From Pseudomonas fragi (GTDB lineage: Bacteria > Pseudomonadota > Gammaproteobacteria > Pseudomonadales > Pseudomonadaceae): a stretch of 64,000 nt of DNA. The stretch spans positions 930,001-994,000 of the forward strand of contig NZ_CP104861.1 of NCBI RefSeq assembly GCF_025426255.1, given 5' to 3'. The translations under genes were made by a program, and so were the position numbers. Positions 10,421 to 19,211 of the stretch are shown piece after piece. The first letter of the stretch is position 1. Every line of letters starts with the position of its first letter. The notes beneath the pieces were generated by a model. It had not been told where the DNA came from and did not search any database. It saw only the letters and a program-made list of their open reading frames with translations.

Positions 10421-11564
10421 CGTGATGCGTTGGAAACATGCGGCACTGCTGGCTCTGGTCATTTTGGCCGCGGGTTGCAGCAGCAACAGCAAAAAAGAAC
10501 TGCCACCGGCTGAGCTGACCGACTTCAAAGAAGAAGTCGTGCTGCAAAAGCAATGGAGTCGTTCGATCGGTGACGGCCAGGGCAAAACCTACAACATGCT
10601 GGTTCCGGCTGTTGAAGGTAACAACATCTACGCCGCTGACGTAACGGGTGTAGTGATGTCCCTGGACCGTATGAACGGCGACGTCGAGTGGAAAAAAGAC
10701 CTCGAGCTGCCTGTTTCCGGCGCTGTAGGCCTGGGCTATGGTCTGGTCATGCTCGGCACCTTGCAAGGTGACGTGATTGCCCTGGACGCCAGCACTGGCG
10801 AAGAAAAATGGCGCTCTCGCGTTAACAGCGAGGTGCTTGCACCGCCTGCGACCAACGGCGATATCGTTGTGGTACAGACTCAGGACGATCGCCTGATCGG
10901 TCTGGATGCTGACACCGGTAATCAACGCTGGACGTATGACAGCACGCCAGGTGTGCTGACCTTGCGCGGTACTGGCGCACCACTGGTGACCAATCACCTG
11001 GCAATTGCCGGTCTGTCGACTGGTAAAGTGGTTGCCCTTGATACGCGCAACGGTGTGCCTGTGTGGGAGCAACGTGTTGCTATCCCGCAAGGTCGCTCCG
11101 AGCTTGAACGCATTGTCGATATTGACGGTGGCCTGCTGATGTCTGGCGGTACACTGTACGTCGCCAGCTACCAGGGCCGCATGGCGGCACTGGAAATGGA
11201 ATCGGGTCGTGTGCTTTGGCAACGCGATGCTTCCAGCTATGCCGGTGTCGCCCAAGGTTTTGGCAGCGTCTACATCAGCCTGGCGTCGGGCACCGTAGAA
11301 GGCGTTGACGAGCGTTCGACCACCTCACTGTGGAGCAATGATGCTCTGGCTCGCCGTCAATTGTCGGCACCGGAAGTCTTCTCCAGCTACGTGGCGGTCG
11401 GTGACATGGAAGGCTATCTGCACCTGTTAAGCCAGGTCGATGGTCGTTTCGTGGGCCGTACCCGCGTTGACAGTGACGGCCTTCGGGCACGTCCGCTGGT
11501 GGTCGGTGACATGATTTACGTGTTTGGTAACAGCGGCAAACTGGAAGCCCTGACCATTCGCTAA
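10413..11564 (+). CDS. bamB: Outer membrane assembly lipoprotein BamB
   Basis: Beta-propeller lipoprotein of the BAM complex that helps insert outer-membrane barrels. 383 residues with a lipoprotein signal ending LAAGC and repeated PQQ-like propeller blades (VVMSLDRMNGDVEWKKD, VIALDASTGEEKWR, LIGLDADTGNQRW). Alternative ATG starts are at 10413 and 10425; the first gives a typical MRDVMRWKHAAL N-terminus and overlaps yfgM. Confidence 0.95.
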   Translation: MRDVMRWKHAALLALVILAAGCSSNSKKELPPAELTDFKEEVVLQKQWSRSIGDGQGKTYNMLVPAVEGNNIYAADVTGVVMSLDRMNGDVEWKKDLELPVSGAVGLGYGLVMLGTLQGDVIALDASTGEEKWRSRVNSEVLAPPATNGDIVVVQTQDDRLIGLDADTGNQRWTYDSTPGVLTLRGTGAPLVTNHLAIAGLSTGKVVALDTRNGVPVWEQRVAIPQGRSELERIVDIDGGLLMSGGTLYVASYQGRMAALEMESGRVLWQRDASSYAGVAQGFGSVYISLASGTVEGVDERSTTSLWSNDALARRQLSAPEVFSSYVAVGDMEGYLHLLSQVDGRFVGRTRVDSDGLRARPLVVGDMIYVFGNSGKLEALTIR

Positions 11565-11645
11565 GGCGTCTATGCTTGAGGCTTCAGTCTCAGGCAGCCT
11601 TGCTCTGGCAAGGTTTGCGGCACATTTGTGCTGTTCCGAACTCTG

Positions 11646-11668
11646 GCCGCTGCCTTGCAGCGGCTTTT
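11646..11668 (+). terminator. Terminator between bamB and der
   Basis: GCCGCTG (11646-11652), loop CCTTG, CAGCGGC (11658-11664), then TTTTGTATTTT. It fits a Rho-independent terminator ending the ispG-hisS-yfgM-bamB transcript or attenuating entry into der. Confidence 0.7.
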
Positions 11669-11700
11669 GTATTTTCTGAAATAACGAAGTGGAGAGCCGC

Positions 11701-13170
11701 ATGGTTCCCGTAATCGCCCTGGTGGGCCGACCAAACGTCGGCAAGTCCACCTTGTTCAACCGCCTGACCAGGACTCGTGACGCCATCGTTGGCGACTTGT
11801 CCGGTCTGACCCGTGATCGCCAATACGGTGAGGCCAAGTGGCAAGGGCGTTCCTACATTCTGGTCGACACCGGCGGTATCTCCGGTGACGAGCATGGTAT
11901 GGACGAAAAGATGGCCGAGCAGTCGCTGCTGGCTATCGAAGAAGCTGACGTCGTTCTGTTCCTGGTAGATGCAAAAGCAGGCTTCACCGCCGCTGACCAG
12001 ATGATCGGCGAACACCTTCGCAAGCGTAACAAGCGTTCCTACGTGGTTGCCAACAAGGTCGACAACATCGACCCGGAATTGGCGCGTGCAGAATTTGCAC
12101 CGTTGGGCATGGGCCATGCGATCCCGATCGCGGGTGCTCATGGCCGTGGTATCACCCAGATGCTGGAAATCGCCCTGAGCGACTTCCCTAAAGATCCGGA
12201 AGAGGAAGAAGAAGGCGAAGCCGAAGTCGTTCTTGAAGGTCAGGAAGCCAAGCGCATTCCCGGTCCCAGCGAAAAAGACGGCATCAAGATCGCCATCATC
12301 GGTCGTCCTAACGTCGGCAAGTCGACCCTGGTCAACCGCATGCTCGGTGAAGATCGGGTTATTGTTTATGACGAGCCAGGCACCACGCGCGACAGCATCT
12401 ACATCCCGTTCGAGCGTAACGACGAGAAGTACACGCTGATCGACACCGCCGGTGTGCGCAAGCGCGGCAAGATCCACGAAGAAGTTGAAAAATTCTCCGT
12501 GGTCAAAACCCTGCAAGCGATCAAAGACGCCAACGTGGTGATCTTTGTGATGGACGCCCGTGAAGGCGTGGTCGACCACGACCTCAACCTGTTGGGCTTT
12601 GCACTGGAGGCCGGTCGTGCTCTGGTCATCGCGATCAACAAGTGGGACGGCATGACCCCGAGCGAACGTGATTTCGTCAAGGTCGAGCTGACTCGTCGCC
12701 TGTTCTTCGTCGACTTCGCTGACATTCACTTTATCTCGGCCCTGCATGGCACTGGCGTGGGTAACCTGTACCAATCGGTGCAGAATTCCTTCAAGTCCGC
12801 GGTTACCCGCTGGCCGACCAACCGTTTGACCCAGATTCTGGAAGACGCGGTTGGCGAGCACGCGCCGCCGATGGTCAATAGCCGTCGAATCAAGCTGCGT
12901 TATGCCCACTTGGGTGGTGCTAACCCGCCGATTATCGTGATCCACGGTAACCAGGTTGAGAAGGTTCCGAAGTCTTATGTCCGTTATCTCGAAAACACCT
13001 ACCGTCGTGTCTTGAAGCTGGTCGGTACGCCGATCCGCATCGAGTTCAAAGGTGGCGAGAACCCGTACGAAGGCAACAAGAACTCGCTTACCGACCGTCA
13101 GGTCAACAAGAAGCGCCGCATGATGTCGCACCACAAGAAAGCCGAGAAAAACCGCAAAGACAAACGCTAA
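11701..13170 (+). CDS. der: Ribosome biogenesis GTPase Der (EngA)
   Basis: Double-GTPase needed for 50S subunit maturation. 489 residues with two G domains, each with a [10 protein letters not shown]-loop (near residues 8 and 203), an NKxD motif in each (VANKVDN, AINKWDG), and a basic KH-like C-terminus ending in a Lys/Arg-rich tail. The frame opens at GTG 11689, but the ATG at 11701 gives the standard [10 protein letters not shown] start with GGAGAG upstream. Confidence 0.97.
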   Translation: MVPVIALVGRPNVGKSTLFNRLTRTRDAIVGDLSGLTRDRQYGEAKWQGRSYILVDTGGISGDEHGMDEKMAEQSLLAIEEADVVLFLVDAKAGFTAADQMIGEHLRKRNKRSYVVANKVDNIDPELARAEFAPLGMGHAIPIAGAHGRGITQMLEIALSDFPKDPEEEEEGEAEVVLEGQEAKRIPGPSEKDGIKIAIIGRPNVGKSTLVNRMLGEDRVIVYDEPGTTRDSIYIPFERNDEKYTLIDTAGVRKRGKIHEEVEKFSVVKTLQAIKDANVVIFVMDAREGVVDHDLNLLGFALEAGRALVIAINKWDGMTPSERDFVKVELTRRLFFVDFADIHFISALHGTGVGNLYQSVQNSFKSAVTRWPTNRLTQILEDAVGEHAPPMVNSRRIKLRYAHLGGANPPIIVIHGNQVEKVPKSYVRYLENTYRRVLKLVGTPIRIEFKGGENPYEGNKNSLTDRQVNKKRRMMSHHKKAEKNRKDKR

Positions 13171-13195
13171 TAGCGCAAGCTTAAAGCGTAATGAG

Positions 13196-13219
13196 AAAGG
13201 GTCCGAAAGGGCCCTTTTT
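13196..13219 (+). terminator. Rho-independent terminator after der
   Basis: AAAGGGTCC (13196-13204), GAAA tetraloop, GGGCCCTTT, then a T-run; one G-T wobble in a 9-bp stem. It ends the der transcript. Confidence 0.88.
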
Positions 13220-13293
13220 CGTGTCTGATGTTTGGGCTATTCTCGGTGGGTCCTGTGCCGCAGTCAGTGCCGGGAACTCAACAGGGAACGGCC

Positions 13294-14442
13294 ATGATCA
13301 CCAGCAAGTTGCCAAACGTCGGCACAACTATTTTCACACGCATGTCGCAGCTCGCCACAGAAACCGGTGCACTCAACCTGTCTCAGGGGTTCCCCGATTT
13401 TGACGGCCCGCAGGCATTGCGTGATGCAGTCGGCCAGCATATTGCCAATGGCCACAATCAATACTCGCCCATGACCGGCCTGCCTGCATTGCGTCAACAG
13501 GTGGCGGCAAAAATCGCCCGCAGTTACGGGGTTCAGGTGGATGCCGACACCGAGGTGACGATCACCCCCGGCGCAACCCAGGCTATTTTCTGCGCGATCC
13601 AGGCCGTGATTAATGCCGGCGATGAAGTGATCGTCTTTGATCCGTGCTACGACAGCTACGAGCCCTCGGTTGAACTGGCTGGCGGTCGTTGCGTGCATGT
13701 GCAACTGGGGTTGGATGACTTCTCGATTGACTGGCAGAAACTGGAAGATGCGCTGAGCCCGCGCACGCGCATGATCATTCTCAATAGTCCGCACAATCCA
13801 AGTGGAGCCCTGATCAATCGTGCCGAGCTGGATCAGTTGGCCAAGCTGATTGCCGACCGCGACATCTACCTCGTCAGCGACGAGGTGTATGAGCATCTGG
13901 TGTTCGATGGCGTGCCCCACGTCAGTGTTTTGTCCCATCCTGAGTTGTACCATCGAGCTTTCGTTGTCAGCTCATTCGGCAAGACCTACCACGTGACAGG
14001 CTGGAAAACCGGTTACGTCGTCGCACCGCCTGCCCTGACCGCCGAGTTGCGCAAGGTTCACCAGTACGTCAGTTTCTGTGGTGTGACACCTTTGCAGTAT
14101 GCGTTGGCGGACTTTATGGCCGCTCACCCTGAACACGTTGAAGAGTTGCCCGGGTTTTACCAGGCCAAGCGAGACCTGTTTTGTGATTTGTTAAGCCCAT
14201 CGCGTTTTACCTTCAAACCGGTGGCAGGGACTTATTTCCAGTTGGTGGATTACTCCCGAATTCGTCCGGACCTGAACGATGTCGACATGGCTGTATGGCT
14301 GACCCGCGAACACGGCGTGGCGACTATTCCGGTGTCGGTGTTCTACCAGACCCCGCCCGCAGGGCAGCGGCTGGTTCGTCTATGTTTTGCAAAACGCGAG
14401 GAGACGCTGCGTGAAGCAGCAGAAAAACTATGCGTGATCTAA
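13294..14442 (+). CDS. Pyridoxal-phosphate aminotransferase, methionine aminotransferase (YbdL) type
   Basis: Class I/II aminotransferase, 382 residues. NLSQGFPDFDGP near the N-terminus, NSPHNPSGA, the substrate-side SDEVYEHLVFDG, and the PLP lysine in SSFGKTYHVTGWKTGY are all seen. It is closest in motif pattern to YbdL/KAT enzymes that transaminate methionine, glutamine or kynurenine. The frame opens at 13228, but the ATG at 13294 gives the family-typical MITSKLPNVGTTIF. It overlaps the next gene by 13 bases, an omega-amidase, which supports a glutamine/asparagine transaminase-omega-amidase route or methionine salvage. The exact amino donor is inference. Confidence 0.88.
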   Translation: MITSKLPNVGTTIFTRMSQLATETGALNLSQGFPDFDGPQALRDAVGQHIANGHNQYSPMTGLPALRQQVAAKIARSYGVQVDADTEVTITPGATQAIFCAIQAVINAGDEVIVFDPCYDSYEPSVELAGGRCVHVQLGLDDFSIDWQKLEDALSPRTRMIILNSPHNPSGALINRAELDQLAKLIADRDIYLVSDEVYEHLVFDGVPHVSVLSHPELYHRAFVVSSFGKTYHVTGWKTGYVVAPPALTAELRKVHQYVSFCGVTPLQYALADFMAAHPEHVEELPGFYQAKRDLFCDLLSPSRFTFKPVAGTYFQLVDYSRIRPDLNDVDMAVWLTREHGVATIPVSVFYQTPPAGQRLVRLCFAKREETLREAAEKLCVI

Positions 14443-15221
14443 GTGGTTTACCCGATCTAGCTGTGGCGCTGGTGCAAACCACGCTGGCATGGCATGACCG
14501 CCAGGCTAACTTCGAGCATTTCGACGAGCTGCTTGAGCAGGCTCGGGGCGCCGATCTGGTGGTGCTGCCGGAAATGTTTACCACCGGGTTTAGCATGGAG
14601 TCCAAGACTCTGGCTGAACCTGAAAACGGCCCGAGCACTGACTGGCTGCGCAAGCAGGCTAAAAGGTTGAATGCCGTGGTGACGGGCAGCGTGATTGTGC
14701 AGGCTGCGGATGGCAGTCATCGCAATCGGTTGCTGTGGGCGCGCCCCGATGGCGAAGTGCTGCACTACGACAAACGGCACCTGTTTCGAATGGCGGGTGA
14801 GCATGAGCACTTCACCCCGGGTGAGCGTCAGGTTCAGTTCGAAGTCAAAGGCTGGCGGATTCGCCCGCTGATTTGCTATGACCTGCGTTTTCCGGCGTGG
14901 AGCTGCGACCCGCATGACACCGACGTGTTGCTGTACACCGCCAGTTGGCCAGGTGCGCGTCGATTGCACTGGAACCGTTTATTGCCTGCACGGGCCATTG
15001 AAAACCTGTGTTATGTCGCGGCAGTGAATCGGGTGGGCACCGACGGTAAAGGGATGGTTTACACGGGGGACAGTCACATCTTCGACTTCCAGGGCGAGTC
15101 GTTGCTCAGTGCAGGGGAGGCGGATGGTGTTTTCACCATGAGCCTGAATGCAGCCGAGTTGGGGGCTTATCGCGAGCGCTTCCCCGCGTACCTGGATGCA
15201 GATGATTTCGAGCTGCGCTGA
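14430..15221 (+). CDS. Omega-amidase (YafV/Nit2-type nitrilase superfamily)
   Basis: 263 residues with the Glu-Lys-Cys triad of carbon-nitrogen hydrolases: Glu in VVLPEMFTTGFS, Lys in HYDKRHLFRMAGEH and Cys in PLICYDLRFPAW. This family hydrolyses alpha-ketoglutaramate or alpha-ketosuccinamate, the products of glutamine or asparagine transamination. The start lies 13 bases inside the preceding aminotransferase gene, so the two are translationally coupled. Possible assistance of methionine salvage by removing the keto-amide is inference from known pairs. Confidence 0.88.
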   Translation: MRDLSGLPDLAVALVQTTLAWHDRQANFEHFDELLEQARGADLVVLPEMFTTGFSMESKTLAEPENGPSTDWLRKQAKRLNAVVTGSVIVQAADGSHRNRLLWARPDGEVLHYDKRHLFRMAGEHEHFTPGERQVQFEVKGWRIRPLICYDLRFPAWSCDPHDTDVLLYTASWPGARRLHWNRLLPARAIENLCYVAAVNRVGTDGKGMVYTGDSHIFDFQGESLLSAGEADGVFTMSLNAAELGAYRERFPAYLDADDFELR

Positions 15222-15236
15222 CTGTTGAACGCTCCG

Positions 15237-15380
15237 TAGCAGCTGCCGAAGGAACGAGGCTGCGTTCGGCGGCGAAGCCGTCGTAAGATCGGACACTGCG
15301 GTGTGCCAGGTAAACAGGGAGCTCAGGATTTACGGCGCGCTTCGCGCCCGAACGCAGCCTCGCTCCTTCGGCAGCTGCTA
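15237..15380. repeat. 144-bp long inverted repeat
   Basis: The 33-base outer arms 15237-15269 and 15348-15380 are reverse complements with one mismatch (GGAAC versus GGAGC); the left arm begins TAGCAGCTGCCGAAGGA. Smaller stems lie inside (CGGCGGCGAAGCCG; GGCGCGCTTCGCGCC). Related arms (GTAGCnGCTG) occur at 46941-47024, 49573-49719 and 62535-62568, so this is a dispersed repeat family lying outside coding sequence. Confidence 0.85.
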
Positions 15381-15405
15381 AAAGGCGTTGTGTATTCAGG
15401 CCAAT

Positions 15406-15440
15406 AAAAAGCCCCCAAGGCTCTCGCCTTGGGGGCTTTT
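15406..15440. terminator. Bidirectional terminator between the omega-amidase gene and leuA
   Basis: AAAAAGCCCCCAAGG, loop CTCTCG, CCTTGGGGGCTTTT. A-tract and T-tract on both sides allow it to end leuA (minus strand) and rightward transcripts. Confidence 0.9.
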
Positions 15441-15456
15441 GTGTTTCTGGCGATGC

Positions 15457-17136
15457 TTACGCAGCTTTCGCTTCAACTTCACTCAGCGAACGGTTCAGGG
15501 CGCTGAACAGGGCTTTGAAGCTTGCTGTGGTGATGTTTTCATCAATGCCCACGCCATGTACTGCACGTCCGCCATCGACTCGCAGTTCAATGTAGGCCGC
15601 GGCCTTGGCGTTGGTGCCAGCGCCAATCGCGTGCTCGTTGTAGTCCATTATTTCGGCATTAACCGGCAGGCCGGCTACCAGCGCTTCCAGCGCGCCGTTG
15701 CCCTTGCCGCTCCAGCGCAGGTTGGTTTCGCCATCGCCCTTGGCCGACACTTCAACCTCGACAGCACTGTGGCCGTTCTCTTCCTGCAAGCGGTGGCTGA
15801 CCAGCGCGTACGGCGTGTTGGCCTGCAAATACTCAGTGCGCAGCAAGTTGTGAATCTGCTGAGCGGTCATTTCCAGACCCAGACGGTCGGTTTCACGCTG
15901 CACCACCTGGCTGAACTCGATCTGCATCCGGCGCGGCAAGTTGATGCCGTATTCCTGCTCCAGGAGGTAAGCAATCCCGCCTTTGCCCGATTGGCTATTA
16001 ACCCGAATCACGGCTTCGTAGCTGCGGCCAATATCAGCCGGGTCGATTGGCAAGTACGGCACTTCCCACAAGGCATCCGGTTTTTGCTGGGTGAAGCCCT
16101 TGCGGATAGCGTCCTGGTGCGAGCCGGAGAACGCGGTGTGGACCAGGTCGCCGACATACGGGTGACGTGGGTGAACCGGGATCTGGTTGCACTCTTCGAC
16201 GACTTTGCGCACGCCGTCGATGTCCGAGAAGTCCAGTTGCGGGTCCAGGCCCTGGGTGTACATGTTCAAGGCCACAGTCACCAGATCGACGTTACCGGTG
16301 CGCTCACCGTTGCCGAACAGGCAGCCTTCAACGCGATCGGCACCGGCCATCAGGCCCAGTTCGGTAGCAGCAACACCAGTACCACGGTCGTTGTGGGTGT
16401 GCAGGCTGATCAATACGCTGTCACGGCGATTGATATGGCGACCGAACCACTCGATCTGGTCGGCGTAGATGTTCGGGGTCGCGCACTCAACGGTTGCAGG
16501 CAAGTTGAGGATCATCTTGTGCTCTGGCGTCGGGTTCCACACCTCGATCACCGCGTCACACACTTCCTTGGCGAACTCCAGTTCGGTGGCGCTGAACGTC
16601 TCTGGCGAGTACTCAAAGGTCCAGTGGGTTTCAGGCTGCTGAGCGGCGTATTTGACGAACAGCTTGGCGGCGCTGACCGCGATTTCCTTGATGCCGTCCT
16701 TGTCCTGATTGAACACGATGCGGCGGAAGGCAGGGCAGGTGGCGTTGTACAAGTGAACGATGGCTTTTTTCGCCCCGCGCAACGACTCGAAGGTGCGCGC
16801 GATCAAGTCTTCACGGCCCTGGGTCAGCACCTGGATGGTGGTGTCATCAGGGATATGGCCGTCTTCGATCAGAGTGCGCACGAAGTCGAAGTCGGTCTGG
16901 GACGCAGCCGGGAACGACGCCTCGATTTCTTTAACGCCAACGCTGACCAGTGTCTTCCAGAAACGCAGTTTCTTCACCGCATCCATCGGCTCGATCAGCG
17001 ACTGGTTGCCGTCGCGCAAATCGGAGCTGCACCAGATTGGCGCGCTGGTGATGGTTTTCGAAGGCCAGGTACGGTCAGGCAAATCAATGACCGGGAAGGC
17101 GCGGTATTTGGAAGATGGGTTTTTGAGCATGGTCAT
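15457..17136 (-). CDS. leuA: 2-isopropylmalate synthase
   Basis: First committed enzyme of leucine biosynthesis, condensing acetyl-CoA with 2-ketoisovalerate. 559 residues, the long type with an N-terminal TIM barrel (DLRDGNQSL near residue 40, [12 protein letters not shown] metal site) and a C-terminal regulatory LeuA dimer domain for leucine feedback. It is convergent with the omega-amidase gene across a terminator. Upstream on the same strand is a short Leu-rich reading frame with alternative hairpins, consistent with attenuation. Confidence 0.97.
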   Translation of the reverse strand: MTMLKNPSSKYRAFPVIDLPDRTWPSKTITSAPIWCSSDLRDGNQSLIEPMDAVKKLRFWKTLVSVGVKEIEASFPAASQTDFDFVRTLIEDGHIPDDTTIQVLTQGREDLIARTFESLRGAKKAIVHLYNATCPAFRRIVFNQDKDGIKEIAVSAAKLFVKYAAQQPETHWTFEYSPETFSATELEFAKEVCDAVIEVWNPTPEHKMILNLPATVECATPNIYADQIEWFGRHINRRDSVLISLHTHNDRGTGVAATELGLMAGADRVEGCLFGNGERTGNVDLVTVALNMYTQGLDPQLDFSDIDGVRKVVEECNQIPVHPRHPYVGDLVHTAFSGSHQDAIRKGFTQQKPDALWEVPYLPIDPADIGRSYEAVIRVNSQSGKGGIAYLLEQEYGINLPRRMQIEFSQVVQRETDRLGLEMTAQQIHNLLRTEYLQANTPYALVSHRLQEENGHSAVEVEVSAKGDGETNLRWSGKGNGALEALVAGLPVNAEIMDYNEHAIGAGTNAKAAAYIELRVDGGRAVHGVGIDENITTASFKALFSALNRSLSEVEAKAA

Positions 17137-17184
17137 CAGGCAATCCTTTATGTGCGGGCCGACTAATCAGATGCGGCCAGCCGG

Positions 17185-17249
17185 AAAAATACAAAGCAGA
17201 AGGCGAGGCACCGCAATTAGCTTTGCAGTCGTGCACTGACCAAGCAAAG
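17185..17249 (-). promoter_or_regulatory. Candidate leuA attenuator (mutually exclusive hairpins)
   Basis: On the minus strand, segment A CTTTGC (plus 17244-17249), segment B GCAAAGC (17220-17226, overlapping the leader stop region) and segment C GCTTTGT (17191-17197) can pair as A:B or B:C. Segment C is followed by ATTTTT (17185-17190), so B:C would be the terminator-like form. The B:C stem is only 7 bp with a 22-base loop, so this needs support from conservation or RNA data. Confidence 0.4.
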
Positions 17250-17294
17250 GCTGCGATGTTGGCGAAGCAGAATGAGGGTATGAGATGTGTTCAT
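17217..17294 (-). CDS. Candidate leuA leader peptide (25 aa, Leu-rich)
   Basis: Short frame MNTSHTLILLRQHRSLCLVS plus five more residues. Six of 25 residues are leucine (7, 9, 10, 16, 18, 23). TTGAGG lies five bases before the ATG, a good ribosome-binding site. The stop is 80 bases before the leuA ATG. Ribosome stalling at the Leu codons could couple leucyl-tRNA supply to leuA expression. I cannot show conservation from this window. Confidence 0.5.
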   Translation of the reverse strand: MNTSHTLILLRQHRSLCLVSARLQS

Positions 17295-17715
17295 GACCTC
17301 AACCCTAACCATTGGTGAGAAGGATGGCAAGTAGGCAAATAACATTGAGATAACTGCTCGAATATGGCGAATATTTGGATTTTTATCGCGATATTTTCTT
17401 CAGGTTGCATAATTTATTGCGCAGCAAAAGTGTCGGGCATACATCGGGTGCTGTTTGCCGCAGGCAATATCAGTCGGTGCCGGTTGAACCCTGGGAGGGT
17501 GCGTGCTGACGGTCAGGAATTTTGGTGCCTCAAAGCTGTGACAGGCTCCGTCATCAATCGTGAAAACCTGTGAAAAGCCTTGTTTTACGGTGCTAAGGCA
17601 TGATCACTGATGAGGGTTTTCACTTCATCAGTCCAATCCTCGTAATACTTGATTCCGCTTCCACAGCAGTGTCACACGCTCTGTAGGGACCTGTTATCAG
17701 CCGCCAGGTATTACG
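17295..17715. other. Intergenic region between leuA leader and pilus locus
   Basis: 421 AT-richer bases between divergent units; it should hold the promoters for leuA and for the pilus operon. No convincing gene: the short open frames at 17364-17573 and 17649-17834 lack family features and good ribosome-binding sites. One perfect inverted repeat, ACTGATGA-N11-TCATCAGT (17606-17632), stands about 85 bases before the chaperone start. Confidence 0.6.
17606..17632. promoter_or_regulatory. Inverted repeat upstream of the pilus operon
   Basis: ACTGATGA (17606-17613), 11-base spacer, TCATCAGT (17625-17632); perfect 8-bp arms. Placement about 85 bases ahead of the chaperone start makes it a candidate operator for the linked ToxR-like regulator. 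No experimental support can be drawn from sequence alone. Confidence 0.35.
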
Positions 17716-18477
17716 ATGCGTATTTACAGCTATCTCTTTCTGTTGATGGGTTGTGTTTGGGGCTTGAGTGCCTCGGCAATCGCTTCGCCAGCCATCAATC
17801 CGGGGCCGATGTTCGGCTTTTTGGAGGATGGTAAAAGCGCCGTCCTGAAACGTATTTATAACTCCGGGACCAGCACTGCATTCGTCAAGGTAGTGGTGCA
17901 GGAAATCATCTATGACGCTCAGGGCCAGCCTGTCGAGCAGCCGCCAAAAGCGCTCTCAACTGCGCCGTTGGCTGAGCAGGACACATTGCTGGCCAGCCCG
18001 GCACGGATGATTATTCCTGCTGATGGCATGCAGTCGACGCGTCTGTTGTTTATGGGCCGTCGGGACCACGAGCGGTATTACCGGGTTCGCTTTATTCCCG
18101 TGTTGCCGTCCAGTGCCGACAGTTTTGACCAGAGTCCGGATGATCAGCAGGCCTACAAGAAAGACTTGGCAGCGCAAGTAACCCTGTTGACCGGGTTCGG
18201 CACGCTGCTGTTTGTCAGACCGGACAAGGTCACGTTCGATACCCGGCTTAAAGATGACAAGGATACGTACAGCGTTCATAACGCAGGCAATAGTGTTGTA
18301 GCGCTGGACTTCGTTAAAAGTTGCCATGCCGATAAAGCCAACGAATGCTCGAATATTATTCAGCACTACGTATTGCCCGGTACAACTTATACCTTCACCA
18401 AAGAGCACAATAAGGTCCATAGCTTTGTCCTTCAAGAGGGGACGGCCAAGCGCACGGTTTCATTTACTCGCGTTTGA
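17716..18477 (+). CDS. Periplasmic pilus chaperone, CS1/cable-pilus (CblB-like) type
   Basis: 253 residues with a signal peptide (about 1-23, ending ASAIAS) followed by a PapD-like two-domain immunoglobulin fold: IYNSGTSTAFVKVVVQEI in domain 1, then RMIIPADGMQSTRLLFMGR, matching the donor-strand and pilus-subunit binding region. The second domain is short and ends in a beta-rich segment with two cysteines (SCHADKANECSN). First gene of a chaperone-pilin-usher-adhesin set, the order of cable pili (cblB-cblA-cblC-cblD). Assignment to the alpha class rests mainly on the neighbours. Confidence 0.82.
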   Translation: MRIYSYLFLLMGCVWGLSASAIASPAINPGPMFGFLEDGKSAVLKRIYNSGTSTAFVKVVVQEIIYDAQGQPVEQPPKALSTAPLAEQDTLLASPARMIIPADGMQSTRLLFMGRRDHERYYRVRFIPVLPSSADSFDQSPDDQQAYKKDLAAQVTLLTGFGTLLFVRPDKVTFDTRLKDDKDTYSVHNAGNSVVALDFVKSCHADKANECSNIIQHYVLPGTTYTFTKEHNKVHSFVLQEGTAKRTVSFTRV

Positions 18478-18539
18478 ATTTGAATTGCACATAAATGATG
18501 TATCACCCCTGACGATAAACCTGAAAAAGGATGTAAAAC

Positions 18540-19064
18540 ATGCACCGTACTTTTATGGCTACTGTTAGTCCGTTGGCCCTCGCTTTGCTTGCCACTCTGG
18601 GCGCCACTCACGTATCGGCTGCTGATCCAGTCGATGTACAAATTCAATTGATCGCCAGTATTCCATCGGACAACTTCTATGTCGTGCCCGCAGAAACCGG
18701 CTGGATTAGTGTGCCGCAACGTATGGAGTGGACGCCCAATATGGGCACGGGATATGGCCAGTTGAGCACTCTGCGCAAGGCTTTTGATGTCAAAAACAGT
18801 TCAGGTGCGATTGCCGCGCGTCTGACCGATGCCGGCGGACCTTATCTGTCGAGTGGCACTGATGTGGTTCCGCTCTACGTTCATATCAATAACAAGGAGC
18901 TTACTGCTACAAGCCAGGAATTTATCAACGCCACTGAAGCCGCTGCCGGTAAACGTGTTGACCTGACCATTGCCGCAGCCGATATAGGCCGGGATTATGC
19001 TCCGGGTGAATACAGTGCCATCGTCAATATGACCTTCGATGCCGTTGCCCCGGTCACACCTTAA
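18540..19064 (+). CDS. CS1-type fimbrial major subunit (CblA-like)
   Basis: 174 residues. The signal peptide (about 1-28) ends HVSA-A, and the mature beta-rich domain has the pattern of the CS1 pilin family: an N-terminal strand VDVQIQLIASIPSDNFYV that would serve as donor strand, then FDVKNSSGAIAARL, VVPLYVHINNKELT and YAPGEYSAIVNMTFDA at the C-terminus. No cysteines in the mature part, as in CS1/CFA/I pilins. AAAAGGA lies before the ATG. It sits between chaperone and usher genes. Confidence 0.87.
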   Translation: MHRTFMATVSPLALALLATLGATHVSAADPVDVQIQLIASIPSDNFYVVPAETGWISVPQRMEWTPNMGTGYGQLSTLRKAFDVKNSSGAIAARLTDAGGPYLSSGTDVVPLYVHINNKELTATSQEFINATEAAAGKRVDLTIAAADIGRDYAPGEYSAIVNMTFDAVAPVTP

Positions 19065-19211
19065 ACCGTCTTTAGTATGACCTGAGTTCTAAAACTTGCT
19101 TTCCGGGTGGTCGAACAGCGATCGATGTTTTCGGCTGCCTGGAAAGTGTAGTTGTGAGGGTTTTACATAAACGATGTCAGTTTGTCTGGATACCAACTAT
19201 TGAACTCTGTA

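Noticed and set aside
11590..13134. 514-codon open frame opposite der
   Set aside because: Antisense shadow of an unmistakable der gene.
15388..17166. 592-codon open frame opposite leuA
   Set aside because: Antisense shadow of leuA in GC-rich DNA; no family features and low-complexity composition.
17364..17573. 69-residue frame beginning MANIWIFIAIFSS
   Set aside because: Hydrophobic start but no good ribosome-binding site, rare-looking composition and no family features; left as intergenic.
17649..17834. 61-residue frame before the pilus chaperone
   Set aside because: Overlaps the chaperone gene in another frame without supporting features.
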